64,000 nucleotides of DNA from Chinchilla lanigera (Eukaryota; Chordata; Mammalia; Rodentia; Chinchillidae). The translations under genes were made by a program, and so were the position numbers. Below are positions 1 through 11,784 of the stretch, in pieces; the first letter of the stretch is position 1, and every line of letters starts with the position of its first letter. The stretch is taken from positions 949,121 through 1,013,120 of the forward strand of contig NW_004955429.1 in NCBI RefSeq assembly GCF_000276665.1, given 5' to 3'. The notes beneath the pieces are model-generated. The model was not told where the DNA came from and did not search any database. It saw only the letters and a program-made list of their open reading frames with translations.

Positions 1-330
1 AAAAGATATGTACAAAACTCATGGGATTCTACATGACAAAACAGCCTTGCCAGACTGGCTCCCACTGGTGAGTGACAAAGGAAGGCATTTGAAAGCAGTT
101 TCTATAGCCCATTCACCTTCCTGCAACTTTGGGCTCAAAAAAAACTTTTATTCTGCTCTTGCCATGAGCACATATAGTCTAATACAAAACAAATTTTAGA
201 ACAGCTACAAACTAACAGTGTAAGATTTTTGCACATGTATTTCTTAAATTTCATTCTTATACAAGATATATCAGCTGTCTAATGATGGACCTAGGAGTAA
301 AAGAGATATATTCAATGACTGATAGAGAAT
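1..330. other. No recognised feature
   Basis: AT-rich single-copy-looking sequence at the left edge. A 63-codon open frame is present but has no recognisable domain and no codon bias; I treat it as chance. Confidence 0.5.
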
Positions 331-2140
331 TCAGAATAATCTTCTTCAAGAAGTTTGAAGAACTCAAGTAACAAACAAGGACACATATAGACTGAAGGTA
401 AACATGGGAAAACTATCCCAAATGAATGTAAAATAAAAGAGATTAGGAAAAGCTATCTTTATATCAGAAAAAAATAGCTTTTAAACCAATAACTGAAAAA
501 AGACAAAAAAGTTAAATGCATCATGCTAGTAGTGTTAATTCACCAAAAGGAAATAACAATTGTAAATACATGTGTCCCCATCAGAGTATCCAAATACATG
601 AAGCAATTATTAAATGATCTGAAAGGAAAAATTGATTGCTCAACAATCACAAGATTCCACTTCCAACAATAAGTAGATTACCTACGAAAAAAAACAATAA
701 AGAAACACTGGACCTGAACAGCACTTTAGACCAAAATGACCTTCACAGCCTATTCAGAATATCCTGCCCAAGAGCAGCATAATGTAAATGCTTCTCAAAT
801 GCACATAGGATATTCTTCAAACAGACTATATGTTAGTAATAAAAGAAATCTTAATACATTTAAGAGGATCAAAATAATTTAAAGTACTGTTTCACATCAT
901 GAAGTCATAAAAGCAGAAATAAATTACATGAGAAATATTAAGAACTAAAAATATGCTTCTATGCAACCAATACACCACAGAAGAAATGAAAGATATCTCA
1001 AAATCAAGTAAAATTGAAACTCAACATAATAAAACTTACAAGGTATATAACAGCAAGTCTAAAAGGGAAATTTGTAGTAATAAACATCTATATCAAAACA
1101 GAGAAATTTTTCAGATAAACAGTCTAACATTCCAGTTGAAGAAACTAGAAAAAGAAAAACTAACCATTAAAGTCAACCAAAGAAAGTTGATAACAATTTT
1201 AGGGCAGAAATAAAGGAAACAGAAATGAAAATCAGTGGAAATGAGCAATAAAATAGTGTTATTTTAAAAAGATAAATAAAATTAATAAACCTTGAACAAA
1301 ACTAAGAATGTGAAAGACATATAAAATACCAAAGAGAAGATAATACTATTGATTCTACAGAAATACAAAAAAAGGATAAAAAAAGAAAAGAAAGAAACTC
1401 TGAACAAATTTGTGCCAGCAAATTGGACATTCCAATCAACATTGATAAATTTCAAGACACATGCAACCAAGATTCAATCATAAAAAAATAGTACATCAAA
1501 CTAGAACAATAGCAAGTAAGGCTTGAATTAGTAATTTAAAGCCCCCCATCAAAAGCCTAGGATAGAGTGGCTTCACTGATGAATTCTACTAAACATGAAT
1601 AGAACCAATGCCAATTCTTTCACTCTTTACAAAAGTTGAAATGAAGGTAATATTGTCAAATTTCTTTTATAAGATCAGCATTACCCTGACATCAAAATCA
1701 GATAAGGGGAATATAAGGAAAGAAATTTACAATTCAATATTTCTGATAAAGATTGATTCAAAAACCCTCAACCAAATATTAGCACAAATTATTAAATGAA
1801 TTATTCATCATGATCAATTGAGATTAACTCTAAAGAATCAAGCATGTTTCAACATATGCGAAACAATAAACCTAATGTGACACTTAAAAAATAGAGGATA
1901 AAAATCATATGATCATCTTAACAGACACAGATGAAGCACTTGACAAAATTCATTACTCTTTTATTATTAAAAACTTTAACATATTTGTTTTCTAGTGAAT
2001 GCATTTTGACACAATAAACACCATATACAGTAATCCCACAGCTAATATCACCTTCAGTGGTAGAAGGTGGTCCATCTTTTCTCAAAGATCAGAAACAAGA
2101 CAAGGGTACCCACACTTAACGTTTCTTTTCAAATATACTC
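330..2140 (+). mobile_element. Old L1 (LINE-1) ORF2 fragment, sense
   Basis: Collinear with mammalian L1 ORF2 across its length. The endonuclease-domain stretch (540-950) recalls the usual L1 run through 'aaatacatgaagcaattatta', then 'aaagaaacactggacctgaac'. The reverse-transcriptase part follows (1560-2140) with 'atcatatgatcatctta', 'gatgaagcacttgacaaaatt' and 'agaaacaagacaagggtaccc'. The reading frame is broken many times, so it is a dead copy of mammalian-wide age. No 3' end is visible; the match fades near 2140. Subfamily not assigned. Confidence 0.8.
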
Positions 2141-2690
2141 AGGTAACTACTCAAATATTTCAACAGCCTGACTGTTAGAAGTTAAAGAAATTCAAATTTC
2201 TCTTTGTGCATTTAGTTTATTTGCTTTCTGCCCTATACTATCATTGAGATAGCCCTGTACATAAATCCTGCATCTGCTTTCATCAGTTGAAACACTGTAT
2301 TCTCAAACCCATGCCACAGATTTATCCTTTATGTCACTGTAAGCATCAACTCAATAAAGGGGAAGAAAATTAGGTTTGTGTTTTTGTTAAATAAAAGTAG
2401 TTTCCGGGTTATTTGTTTCATCCTTTGCATTTACATCATTCAAGGTAGGAAATTCTCAAATATACTAAATCTTAATTTTATATTGTTACATCAAATTATA
2501 CTAAGAATTGTAATAGAAGTACTGATTAATATGAAGTCTTTTTGTTTGTGCAAATGGGATCATTTAAAATCTAATTAAAATAAAATACTCTAGAGATTTT
2601 CCCCCTAAAATTTCACACAATAGAAGAAACATATGTATTTTTTTGATGTTAGATGATTCGACAAATTGTAGTTCATTTTTTTTTAAAGAA
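2141..2690. other. No recognised feature
   Basis: AT-rich sequence with no repeat or gene that I can identify. It may be the decayed remainder of the L1 to its left. Confidence 0.4.
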
Positions 2691-2714
2691 GATAAATGTC
2701 TTTGTCCATAAAAG

Positions 2715-2785
2715 AAGCAGAGGTCCTAGGTTCAATCCCTAATACAGCAAAAAAGAGAAAAAAGAAAAGAGAAGAAAAGAGCATA
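2715..2785 (+). mobile_element. Possible 3' fragment of a tRNA-derived SINE
   Basis: The stretch 'aggtcctaggttcaatccc' followed by 'taatacagcaaaaaa' and a purine-rich tail resembles the B-box half and A-tail of a rodent ID-type SINE. The 5' half with the A box is missing. Too short for certainty. Confidence 0.4.
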
Positions 2786-2789
2786 GCAC

Positions 2790-3112
2790 ATATCGTTTTA
2801 TTAGTAAGTTGTAAATGAGAGCCACATGTATAGTTTAAACTTTCTGTTAGTCACATGAAGTAAAGAAGAAAAGAAATAGGTGAAATTCATTGGTTCATAA
2901 ATTTTCTTTAACACATTGTATCCACAGTACAGTATTTTGACAAGTACTCAATATGAAAATACTATTGAGATTAGTAAGATAATTTATGAATGTTACATTT
3001 TATTAAGTCTTCAAAATCTAATGTGTAGTTTCATCATATTTTAAATTGTTCTAGTCATGTTTTCAGCACTTGGTAGCCCCTTGTGGCTAGTAAAGGGTGT
3101 TGACACCCAGGA
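2790..3112 (+). mobile_element. MER5A-like hAT-Charlie DNA transposon
   Basis: Landmarks of the MER5A consensus occur in order: 'gagccacatgtatagttt', 'aactttctgttagtcacat', 'gaaataggtgaaattcatt', 'aagtcttcaaaatctaatgtgtag', and near the end 'ccccttgtggctagtaaag'. It is a non-autonomous DNA element without coding capacity. Terminal repeats are too decayed to fix the ends or the 8-bp target duplication. Confidence 0.7.
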
Positions 3113-3179
3113 TAGTGACTCTAGGTTTATCTGTGACATTGACACTTAATGACCCTGCCATTTTCACTGGAAAAGTAGC

Positions 3180-3530
3180 CTAAACATTTTACTTTTGTTA
3201 TTCTGTTTGTCAAAAATAGAAGTATATTTTCAATTTTCAACTGTATGCAGTTGAATGGTAATGGAAGTAAAATGTTACAAGGTATTCAAGGCTAAACTAT
3301 GATATTAACAGTTCTGACAATGGTCTGATGGTCACTGGTTATTTTCTGTTAAGTAGCCTTAAGATTGTGATTGCAAGTTTCCCTGTTGAATGGCTTAACT
3401 ATATCAAGAATATATCTGATCAATTTTCAGAAAAATGTCAGACAAAACTTTTTACCCCCAAATATATTCCCCATTCATCTTTGATAAAATAATATTGATT
3501 TTTACTGCTCAAGGTTATTCCCTTGATACT
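3180..3530. other. No recognised feature
   Basis: AT-rich, no recognised repeat, no open frame of note. Confidence 0.5.
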
Positions 3531-3534
3531 GGGT

Positions 3535-4003
3535 GACTTTAATGTCCTCTCAGGGATAAATCCCAAATGCTGATGGCATCTTCAGGAGACAGAACAGACG
3601 CCAGAGCCCTGTCTCTGCAGGCAACTAGAGAAGTGCTCTTGGACTGAGCGTCTCTGGCTGAGTTGAGGTCATGGGTACAGGAGAAGCCTGAGCCACAGCC
3701 AGGGAGGCTGGGGTCCAGTGGTGTCCTCTCCAAGATGTATTCCATTTAGGCAGTAAGCCAGGGCCGTGCATCCCATATGAAATAGATACTGAATGTGCTG
3801 GGACACAAACTGCTGTAAAGTTACTCTTTTCTTGGAAGGAGTTTGTTCAAGGACTCTCAGCATCCACGTGTCAGCTGGCAATATGCCCAGCTCCTGGAGA
3901 ACAGAGTGTCTCATTCCTGATGAGTCTGTATGGACAGCAGCATCTCTAAAATGCTGATACTGATCCAGTTTCTCCGAAACGATGTACTCCCAAATCAGTG
4001 AAT
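3535..4003 (-). pseudogene. Unidentified pseudogene-like block with a frameshift
   Basis: On the minus strand an open frame runs from about 4003 (a stop lies at about 4010) to 3669. It reads as a plausible helical, charged protein: residues such as EYIVSEKLDQYQHFRDAAV precede an in-frame Met at 3914, and TWMLRVLEQTPSKKRVTLQQ follows. A second minus frame (3745-3539), shifted by one base, continues with 'LASVLSPEDAISIWDLSLRGH' before a stop. The block is much richer in G+C than its AT-rich surroundings, as expected for a retrocopy or an exon remnant. I do not recognise the protein. No poly(A) run or intron boundaries are clear. Alternatives are an old LTR or a chance frame; the amino-acid make-up is the main argument. 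Confidence 0.4.
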
Positions 4004-4011
4004 ATGTCTAG

Positions 4012-4137
4012 AGGTCCAATGTACAACATGGGGCTATGGTCAATGCTACTGTATTGTATATTGATAATGTTTTTCGTGTTAAGATAAATGTAATGAAACA
4101 TCATGATGTACATCTTAAATATATACAGATTTTTAAA
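4012..4137 (+). mobile_element. L1 3' UTR end (L1M-type), sense
   Basis: The run 'ggggctatggtcaatgctac', 'tgtattgtatattgataatg', 'aaacatcatgatgtacatct', 'taaatatatacagatttt' matches the characteristic end of old mammalian L1 3' UTRs. Only the terminal 125 bp are present; it directly follows the pseudogene-like block on the opposite strand. Confidence 0.75.
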
Positions 4138-4139
4138 AG

Positions 4140-5690
4140 GAAAGGAAAGGAATTGTACAGAAAAATGGGATAATCAGACAACGCTGCTGTGATGAGACCT
4201 CTTAGTTCTCCCGGCTCCCTGAAGTTGGAGATATCGGTATCTAGGCACACTGTAGCCTTCTCTGGCCAATGATAATACCACAAAATATTGGTAGTCAATT
4301 CTCATCACATGGGACTAAATGGAATCTGTTCTCCTTGTACCCGAACAAGTGTGATATCTAGTTCAGACCTATGAGATGGGCAGAGTCCCTGGAGGAATAG
4401 CTTTGAAATGTTTTTCATGCCTATGAACACAGAAATTCCCTTTTTATTCTGGATATAATGCCTATGTAAAATGGGGGAGGGGGAATTTAATCTTCTCTTA
4501 AAAATAGGAACATGGATCCAAAATAATTTCAATAATTTAAACTTTTAATAAATTTAACAGTTTAAATTTCTTTTGATCAGTGAATATATTAGTCAGTAAT
4601 GAATATTTCCCTGCAAACAGGGCATCAACTTTAATTAAATGGAAACTGTAAAGCGAATCATTTCTGCGTAAAATAATTTTGTTAAGGCACTATGTTGTAT
4701 ATCATGTTTTACTCTCTTTCTCATGTTAACTAAGAAATTGAAATATTTATTTCCAGGGAACCAAACAGAACATAACTGCTCACCAGACAATTTGAAAAAA
4801 AAATGTTACTCTGCAACTTAACTCTTCACTTATGAGTGAGAAATAACTTTTATTATATTTTCCTGCCATTCAAAGTAAAACATTGAAAACTATCTTGCTG
4901 TCATATTTACTAAACTAAGATGTATTTATATGTAGTTAGTAATCTCTAGGCTCAAGGGAATAGCTTGGAAGGATAAAATATTTTTCTTGGAAATAACAGT
5001 AGCACGAAATACATGTCTGCTAGCTTTCTCTTATACTTAATATGGCATATTTAATATCATTCCTTCTAAAATAATAAAATCAATATCTGCTTCATAAAAT
5101 TATTATAATGACTACAATATTTCTTAAAACTACAATCAATTTAAAGGACAATAATGATAATGTTTAATGAGATAAACTTCAGGCAATTAAAATGTACCAT
5201 ATAGCTTCTAGATTTGTATTTATGTAAGGCTTTGTTTATCCAGTGAGACATCAAGGAATTGTTATACGTAAGAAACTACTCTGATGACTAAACTCAGATT
5301 CTGAAAAGATGTGGAAAGTATGACATTAATGAACCATTGGATTGATTATGCCTAAAGTGACCTTCATTGAACACAATTTGTATTTATTATGTGTGATGAT
5401 AAATTTTCATTTTACTTAAACTAGCATAGAAGGCTTCCTGTTACAATGTAAAGCTGTCTAATTGATAGATTGAATATGGACTGAAAATGTGTAAGAAAGT
5501 CTGCACAGTGATTAAGAATGTGAATTCTTGGATCAGTTGGCAGTAGTTTCATTTTTCTGACTTTGTCCATTATTAGAATATGACCTGGAGAAAATTTACT
5601 TAACTGTGCAAAGTATTTCCTTAGCTGTATAACAACTGTGTGACCTTAATAGTGTTATAGAAAACATCCAATCTAATGACCTGTGTATAG
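4140..5690. other. No recognised feature
   Basis: About 1.5 kb of AT-rich sequence. I see no SINE, LTR or L1 landmarks and no coding signal. Short minus-strand frames at 4101-4532 look random. Confidence 0.5.
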
Positions 5691-5699
5691 TCCTTAGAA

Positions 5700-6240
5700 G
5701 GTAATGGTAAATAAATCCTAAAATCCCTCCCGTGAGATCCATGTCCTGGTCTTTACTCCTTGGTACAATTGTCCTTAACTGAAGTGTGAGTGGGACTTGC
5801 TTCTAGCCAATAGAATATGGTAAAGTTAATGGGAGTTTACTCTTTGATTACATCATGTACTAGACTCCATCTTGCTGGTAAATAGACTCTGGAAGACTTT
5901 CCTTGTTGATTGCACAAGGTAGAAAGCCATATTGGAAAAACCCATGTAGCAGGAGAAACTGGTGTCCTCAAGAAACTGCAGAAATATGGGTGATCTTAAG
6001 GGACGGAGGATAGCGCCTAGACAACAGCCACCAGGATGCCCAGTTTGCAGTCCTGCATCTGTAAAGAAATGAGTTTTGCCAACAACCTGACTGAGTTTGG
6101 AGTTAGATTCATCCGCATTCATCCTCCAGATGGGCCTGCAGCCCTTCTGTCTTCACTGCTGACTCATCAACCAGAGGCAGAAATTCCACCAGGCTCTAAC
6201 TGGACCCTTAACCTGCAAAACCACATGAAATAAATGTGTT
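5700..6240 (+). mobile_element. ERVL-MaLR-like LTR (MLT1 type)
   Basis: Order of landmarks: 'gatccatgtcctggtcttta', 'ggacttgcttctagccaata' plus 'gaatatggtaaagtt', 'ctagactccatcttgctgg', then late in the element 'aaccacatgaaataaatgtg', which holds a possible AATAAA polyadenylation signal at 6229. This is the pattern of an old solo LTR in sense orientation. No coding content. Family assignment is from memory and approximate. Confidence 0.55.
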
Positions 6241-6337
6241 TGAAAGGTCAGATCTGCTGATGGTCTGTTATGGACAATGGGAAATAAATGCAGTAGATTT
6301 CCTGACACCTGGTGAATTTTCTATAAATAATAGGTAT

Positions 6338-6748
6338 TGCTATGGTTTAGATCGAAAATACCCCTGTAGACTCACGTGTTCAGAGATGAAGATTCTGGAA
6401 TGTGATTGGGTCATGCGAGTCCTATACAGTATTTATGAGTGGATTAATCTATTGATAAGTTCAGAGTTGAATGTACTCTTAGGAGATGCGGCCTGGTCAG
6501 AAAAGATGGGTCACCAATGCTAGACCTGGAAGCGCGTATTGCTGTCCATAGCACCTCCCTCTCTCACTGCTTCCTGGCTGCCACAGGGTGAGTAGCTGTC
6601 CTCCGCGTGGCCCTGCCAACATGTCATTTCTGCTTTAGATCCTGCTGACAATTCACTGAATGCCAGAAAGTGTGATCCAAATTAAACCTCCCGTCATTAA
6701 AATTGTGGTTGTTAGGTATTGTGTCTCAGTGACAGGAAAGCTAGCACA
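6338..6748 (+). mobile_element. MaLR-type solo LTR (MST/MLT-like)
   Basis: Starts with 'tgctatggtttagatcg' and ends with 'gaaagctagcaca', the TG...CA form of MaLR LTRs. Internal landmarks are 'ctcactgcttcctggctgcc', 'ccaaattaaacctcc' and 'aggtattgtgtctcagtgac'. Flanking pentamers ggtat (6333-6337) and gatat (6749-6753) differ by one base and fit a 5-bp ERV class III target duplication. About 411 bp, non-coding. Confidence 0.7.
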
Positions 6749-6759
6749 GATATTGTGTT

Positions 6760-8580
6760 ATTCATATTGCAAAAAACAAAAGAAAAAAGTGACCTAAAAT
6801 CTAAGTATTCAAGAAACACGAATTATAGTAAAGAAAGTTTAAGAAACATAAATTATAGTAGAAAACTAGCAACCTATAGTTTTTAAAAATGATTGAACAT
6901 ATGAGGCATGCAGAGAGGAGATACAAAAAGGAGTCAAAGGGCACAGCCATAAACAGATGCCACCAAAATTAAAGACCACCAGTCCGAAGAAGAATGGGGT
7001 GGATTGCTTCTCTTCCTTAGTCTTTCATTCAGTCTTTCATTATTGCTCAATGTGAAAAAACAAACGTACTGAGAAAAGGACTATTGCTTAGGATTTTCAT
7101 GCTCAGTAACATAGAAAGGAATGATACTGAGAGACTAGTTTTGGAAATTCAGTCTTGATGTATTATACAATTCTGTCTGTTTTGTTTATGAGGCTCCTTG
7201 CTGCTATTTTTTAAAAAACATGATCTGTGCACATGGATAGCACATTTTGAATCCCTTCAAATATCTAATTATAAGCTGTTTTCAGAAGGCAGTATCTAAG
7301 AGGGGCTTAAGAATAAGTTGATCATTTGTTCATATCTTGTTAATGTCTTTTACTTTTATGAAAATTAGAGTATATACTCTATGTGTATTTTTGGCTTAAT
7401 TTTGCAATATTGCTGTGTATGTTTAAGATTTAATTGAATCCCTTTTTAAGATTAAAAAATGAAATAGACGGATATACCTGGATACTTTTATTTATCACAT
7501 TAGATGAAATGAGAGAGAAGGCAAATGGCAAAACTCAGCTTGAGTATTGTAGCAGAATCTGAACTATGGACTACTTGGATATTCAGTTTCAAAGTAAAAG
7601 CATCCACATTCATTGAAAGCAAACTCTATTGCAAAGGATCATAGGTTTTTTGGAATTAAAGATATGTTATTTGCATTTAGCTATGTGTCTACTTATAATG
7701 TAATAGCATAATTTTATAATATAAGCCTCAGAAAAGGACAATATAAAACAATAAGGCAAAATGCTGAAAGAAGTATTTTCTGCTTGTTTTGCTTTATTTT
7801 AAGGTAAGTGCATGCTCTACCTAGTTACAATGATGCCAGCACATTATTTAGCTCCTACTTGGTTCAGCAAAGATGGATTTCCCTGCTTGGGTTTATTACT
7901 TTAATAGTTATTCACTTGAGCAACTGTGTTTCTAAAGCAATTTTGATCATGTTATTGGGCATAGTTAAAGCAAGACAGGCTGACTGGAGCCTTTTCATGT
8001 TCCTTATGGGTAATTGCTATTTCTACAAATGTCAAAAAGTGCTATGTTTTTACAGAGCTATGAACAACATTGTCAATTCAAGGGCAGCAAGATGTGAAAA
8101 CTATTTCAATGCTTTATGGGTATTGATTTAGGAATGAAAAATAAGAATCTATATTTAATACTCAGTATTCTCTCTTATAAACCTAGTGTTTGTTAGTTGC
8201 AAATACTCATTAATTCCATGAATCTAGAAAATGGCTAAAATAGGATCTGGATATGTCCTGCAAAAAAAAATCATAACTTTAATTCTTCATGAATCTATTG
8301 GTTATGCCAAATCACATGTGGTCAACATAATGACCTAAATTAAACTTCTTATTGCTTCTTGAACTTTTGGCTAAAATCAAGTGTAGTATCAAACTTCTGT
8401 GTTAATTTTTTTCTTTCGTATGTTCTAATATACTAAAAAGATTTTGAATAGCAGTTATGTCTACAAAAAACACTATAAAGCAAGCAAGAAATGAATTGGG
8501 ACTAAAATACATGTTGATAAAGTGATATAATGGTTCTGATACATTGTTTTATGGTATGTGGATTACTACTAAAACTATCA
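6760..8580. other. No recognised feature
   Basis: AT-rich 1.8 kb. A 107-codon plus frame at 7808-8131 has no domain, signal peptide or conserved motif that I can name and is probably chance. No repeat recognised. Confidence 0.5.
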
Positions 8581-8581
8581 A

Positions 8582-9039
8582 CTAATCAATCAGTAAAGCT
8601 AGTGCCTGCTCTTTGACACTGCTATGTAGTAAGCCATAATAAAATTTAATCTCCCTTATTCTGGAGACATAAGAAAAATCCTTTGGGTCTAAAGGGGAAG
8701 ACAAACAAAAGGCTTCTGCAGGAGGGTGTGGAAGGATTTCATGAGTTCCTTTGGAAACTTTCTGCATTAAGAGCGCAGGTACCTCTCTGAGGCCACGTCA
8801 CTGATCATACTGGTGCTATGAACCTGCTCTCTGTGGTTGCTTCTAGACAGGGACTCCAGTCTGTGCAACCTTTGAGACCGCTGGGCAGGCCGTGGGCAGG
8901 TAGGAATGGTACCAGAAGGTCTTCCAGTCATTATGGACAGGACATTGAAGAGAGGAGTAGGAACTGAGGCTTTCTCCTTTTTTTGACTGCACTGGGCCAT
9001 GAGATGAACAGCTTTTTTACACCATGTAACCCACCACAA
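8582..9039 (-). pseudogene. Candidate pseudogene, unidentified
   Basis: Two minus frames abut and overlap at 8767: the upper one (9039-8767, 90 codons, Ser/Arg/Pro rich, with 'FNVLSIMTGRPSGTIPTCPR') and the lower one (8767-8582, 61 codons). A single frameshift would make one run of about 150 codons. The block is richer in G+C than its neighbours. I recognise no family, and the composition could equally come from an old repeat, so this is a weak call. Confidence 0.25.
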
Positions 9040-9049
9040 TGTACTGTCT

Positions 9050-9560
9050 CTTCACAGACTTAAAAGCAAGAGCCGACTGACAATGGCCTAGAACCTTCAA
9101 AACCATGAAAAAAACTTTTTCTAGTGATAAAGTTGATGATTTCAAATATTTATCATAATGATGAAAAGCTGGCTTTTTCTGAGAGGGCATGAAAGTAGGG
9201 GACTGGTGGCAATGAGGCTATTCCAGAGGAAAACTTTTGAGGTAGAGAGAATAGAAAGTGTCACAGTGCTGAGCCTGTGTGCCACGGGCAGAGTCAGGAA
9301 GGACCTGGGGATCTCTTTTCAGTGCTGGAGAGCCCCAGGCTCTGTCTCTCCCCTTAGTCCCTTGGGGTTCACATTCAGTTTTAGGAAATTCCAATGATCA
9401 AGGACTCCCCAGTTTATGTCTTGTTAAGAATTCTAAATATCAACTGTTGTGCTTTTTTCAAAAGCTTAGTTGAGTTATTACTAAAGATTTCAAAATTAAC
9501 ATCTTAAATGATCTTTGGATAAGCCTCCAACCCACACAAAGCAAACAAAAACACCCAGAA
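9050..9560. other. No recognised feature
   Basis: Mixed composition. Overlapping plus frames at 9158-9473 are in a moderately GC-rich patch without a recognisable product. Confidence 0.4.
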
Positions 9561-9564
9561 ACTT

Positions 9565-9968
9565 GCCTTGCTGTCTGCAAACATTCTTCTGGGTCACAGG
9601 TCACTTGGAGTTGTCCTTGACTTCTCTTTTCCTCTGCATCCTGTATCTTTTCAATCTTTGGCCTTTTTCAATTCTGCTTTCAAAATATGTCTGTCCTCTG
9701 ACAACTTCTCACTATACTGTTATCACCTTGTCCCTGTCACTAACACCTCTCACCAAAGTGGTAGTAATTGCCTGTTCGCCAAATTCCTGTTCCACTCCCT
9801 CAACATCTCTCACAAAGTATTCAACACAGCAGCAGAGGGATTCCTGTAAAACCTAATCTTCATCACGTCATTTTTAAAGTCAGAACCCTTCAGTAACTGT
9901 CAGTTTACCCAGAGTTAAAGCCAGAGTTCTACAACTACCTATGAATCTCTGAATGATATGCACTACAT
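9565..9968 (+). mobile_element. L2 (LINE-2) 3' ORF fragment, sense
   Basis: Landmarks follow the L2 consensus: 'aacattcttctgggtcaca', 'ttggagttgtccttgacttc', 'cacagcagcagagggattcc', 'cctaatcttcatcacgtca', 'agtcagaacccttcagtaac' and 'ttaaagccagagttctaca'. The encoded frame is dead. It stops where the MER1 element begins and may resume after 10462. Confidence 0.75.
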
Positions 9969-10461
9969 CAGGAGTCCCCCACCCCTAGGCCAGACTTGTA
10001 CTGGTACATGACCTGGCAGGTACTAGGATGCAGAACAGGAGGGGAGTTATAGGCAAATGGCTGAAGTTTCATCTGTATTTATAACACTCCTCATTGCTCA
10101 AATTACCTTCTGAGATCTGCCTCCTGCCAAATGAGCAGGGGCACTGTATTTGCATAGAAGCAGAAACCCTACAATAAACTATCCATGTGAAGGATCTAGG
10201 TTGTGTACTCCTTATGAGAAGCTAGTGTCTGATGATCTAAGGTGGAGCTGAGGCAGTGATGCTAGGCTTTAGGGAGCTGCTGCAAATACACGTTAATATT
10301 AACAGAAGTCCCTGCCTTACAATGCAGTACTAATAGAAAAAAGGTGCACAATAAATGTGATGCACTTGAATCATCCTGAAGCTATCCACTCCCACTTGGT
10401 CAGTGGAAAAATTATATTCCACAAAACCCATTCCTTGTGCCTAAAAGATTGGGGAGCACTG
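9969..10461 (-). mobile_element. MER1-type hAT-Charlie transposon, long form
   Basis: Terminal inverted repeats CAGGAGTCCCCCA (left) and TTGGGGAGCACTG (right) are imperfect complements. Inside, 'ctgcctcctgccaaatgagc', 'tgtgaaggatctaggttgtg', 'ctgatgatctaaggtggagc' and 'attatattccacaaaaccca' track the MER1 consensus in the orientation opposite to the copy at 29559. It keeps the section between the two halves, like the longer MER1A form. Non-coding, mobilised by a Charlie transposase. Strand is given relative to the 29559 copy. Confidence 0.8.
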
Positions 10462-10619
10462 CTCCATACAGTTCTTTCACTAGCTCATTGATAGAACACA
10501 TCTTATAAACTATCCACTTGTTGAAATAGCTGAGAAAAAATGCATATTTTCCAAAAAAAGCCTCCATTTGCATACATGCAAATACACAAACATGCCCCTA
10601 ATTTCACTTATACAAAAGG

Positions 10620-11215
10620 TATCATGAGCACATATTGTACTATACCTTGAGTTTTCACCTAATTTATCTTGGAAATCTTTATCACATTCATTTTACAGGC
10701 CAAGGAGTGTTAACTTTAATAACCCATAATCCATTCAACAGTACACATATGCAATTATATACTTGGTGTGCTATTGCTAGCTTATCCGTACATTCTATTC
10801 TCTTTTTTTTTTTGGTCCTGGGAACATTTTATTCTTAATATAGGAACTTCTATGTCAAAACATAAGTGATTAAAAATTTGATATATATTTCCCAGAGACT
10901 TTATAAAAGATATTTTACCATCCCTGTAAAATTCTTAAGTATTTTCAAAGTTTTACTTTGTTAGTCTCATAAATTAAAAAATTCTCTCAAGGAGAGATTT
11001 ATATTTTTGAATAAAGATGCACACACTTTATATTCTATTAGCAAATTGTAATATTTTTCTGTAAAATCCAATTATATAGATTTTTGTGTATTTATGTGAA
11101 AGTGTTCACATCTATGACCCATTTTTCTATGGATTTATTTTCTCTTTCTTATTTAATTTCCAAATAAAATAATTAGCTCTTTACATAAACATTATTTAGA
11201 AGTTTAGAAATTTGT
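10620..11215 (-). mobile_element. Possible ancient LINE 3' region, antisense
   Basis: The phrases 'cacctaatttatcttggaaat', 'ctttatcacattcatttt', 'cataatccattcaacagta' and later 'gacccatttttctatggatt' recall the antisense 3' region of an old mammalian L1. Very diverged. No coding signal. Confidence 0.35.
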
Positions 11216-11539
11216 ATATTTCTGATGATTTTATATTTAAAGTAAAATATTTTTGTAATAAAAATTCTTCCTTTCATTTGCAGCATGCTCATCTTTCAAA
11301 GAGCTTCTCTATTTACTTTTAAAATTAATGTATCCACTTCCTGCCCTAACACATTTTGGATTTACTTTAAAAGTTTAAATAATTCAATTTTCTGGAATTT
11401 GTTTTCCTATAAGACATAAATCACAAATACTATTGAGTGTTTCTTTAGGATTAGAGACATAACACAGTTATTAAATAGAAAGTTACATGCATAAATCAAT
11501 CAAAGACAATAACTTATACTAGGTTAAACAAGCCATGGG

Positions 11540-11767
11540 CACAAGTGAAGGGAAAACTGATATAATGAATTTTTTATTTAAAAGAAAAACAGAAAAGCTA
11601 CTGATACAGATTTCAAAACAAGATAATAGGAAATTAGCAATGGTTATTACAATGTGTATTGTCATCTCCAAACTAGCTGCTCAGATTAAAAGATATAGGT
11701 ATGCAAAACTGACCAAACAATGTAAGCATAAACCATTCCTTTCAATGAGATAGTAGAAATTAGTAGT
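11540..11767. repeat. Copy A of a locally repeated motif
   Basis: Holds 'tttcaaaacaagataatagg' plus 'aaattagcaatggtt' (from 11611), which recurs at 12477 and 12894. It ends in a 17-mer (11751-11767) found inverted at 13048-13064. Confidence 0.5.
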
Positions 11768-11784
11768 ATAATTATCTTAGCTAT

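Noticed and set aside
7808..8131. 107-codon plus-strand frame as a small gene
   Set aside because: No motif, no promoter or polyadenylation context, and no composition shift from surrounding DNA.
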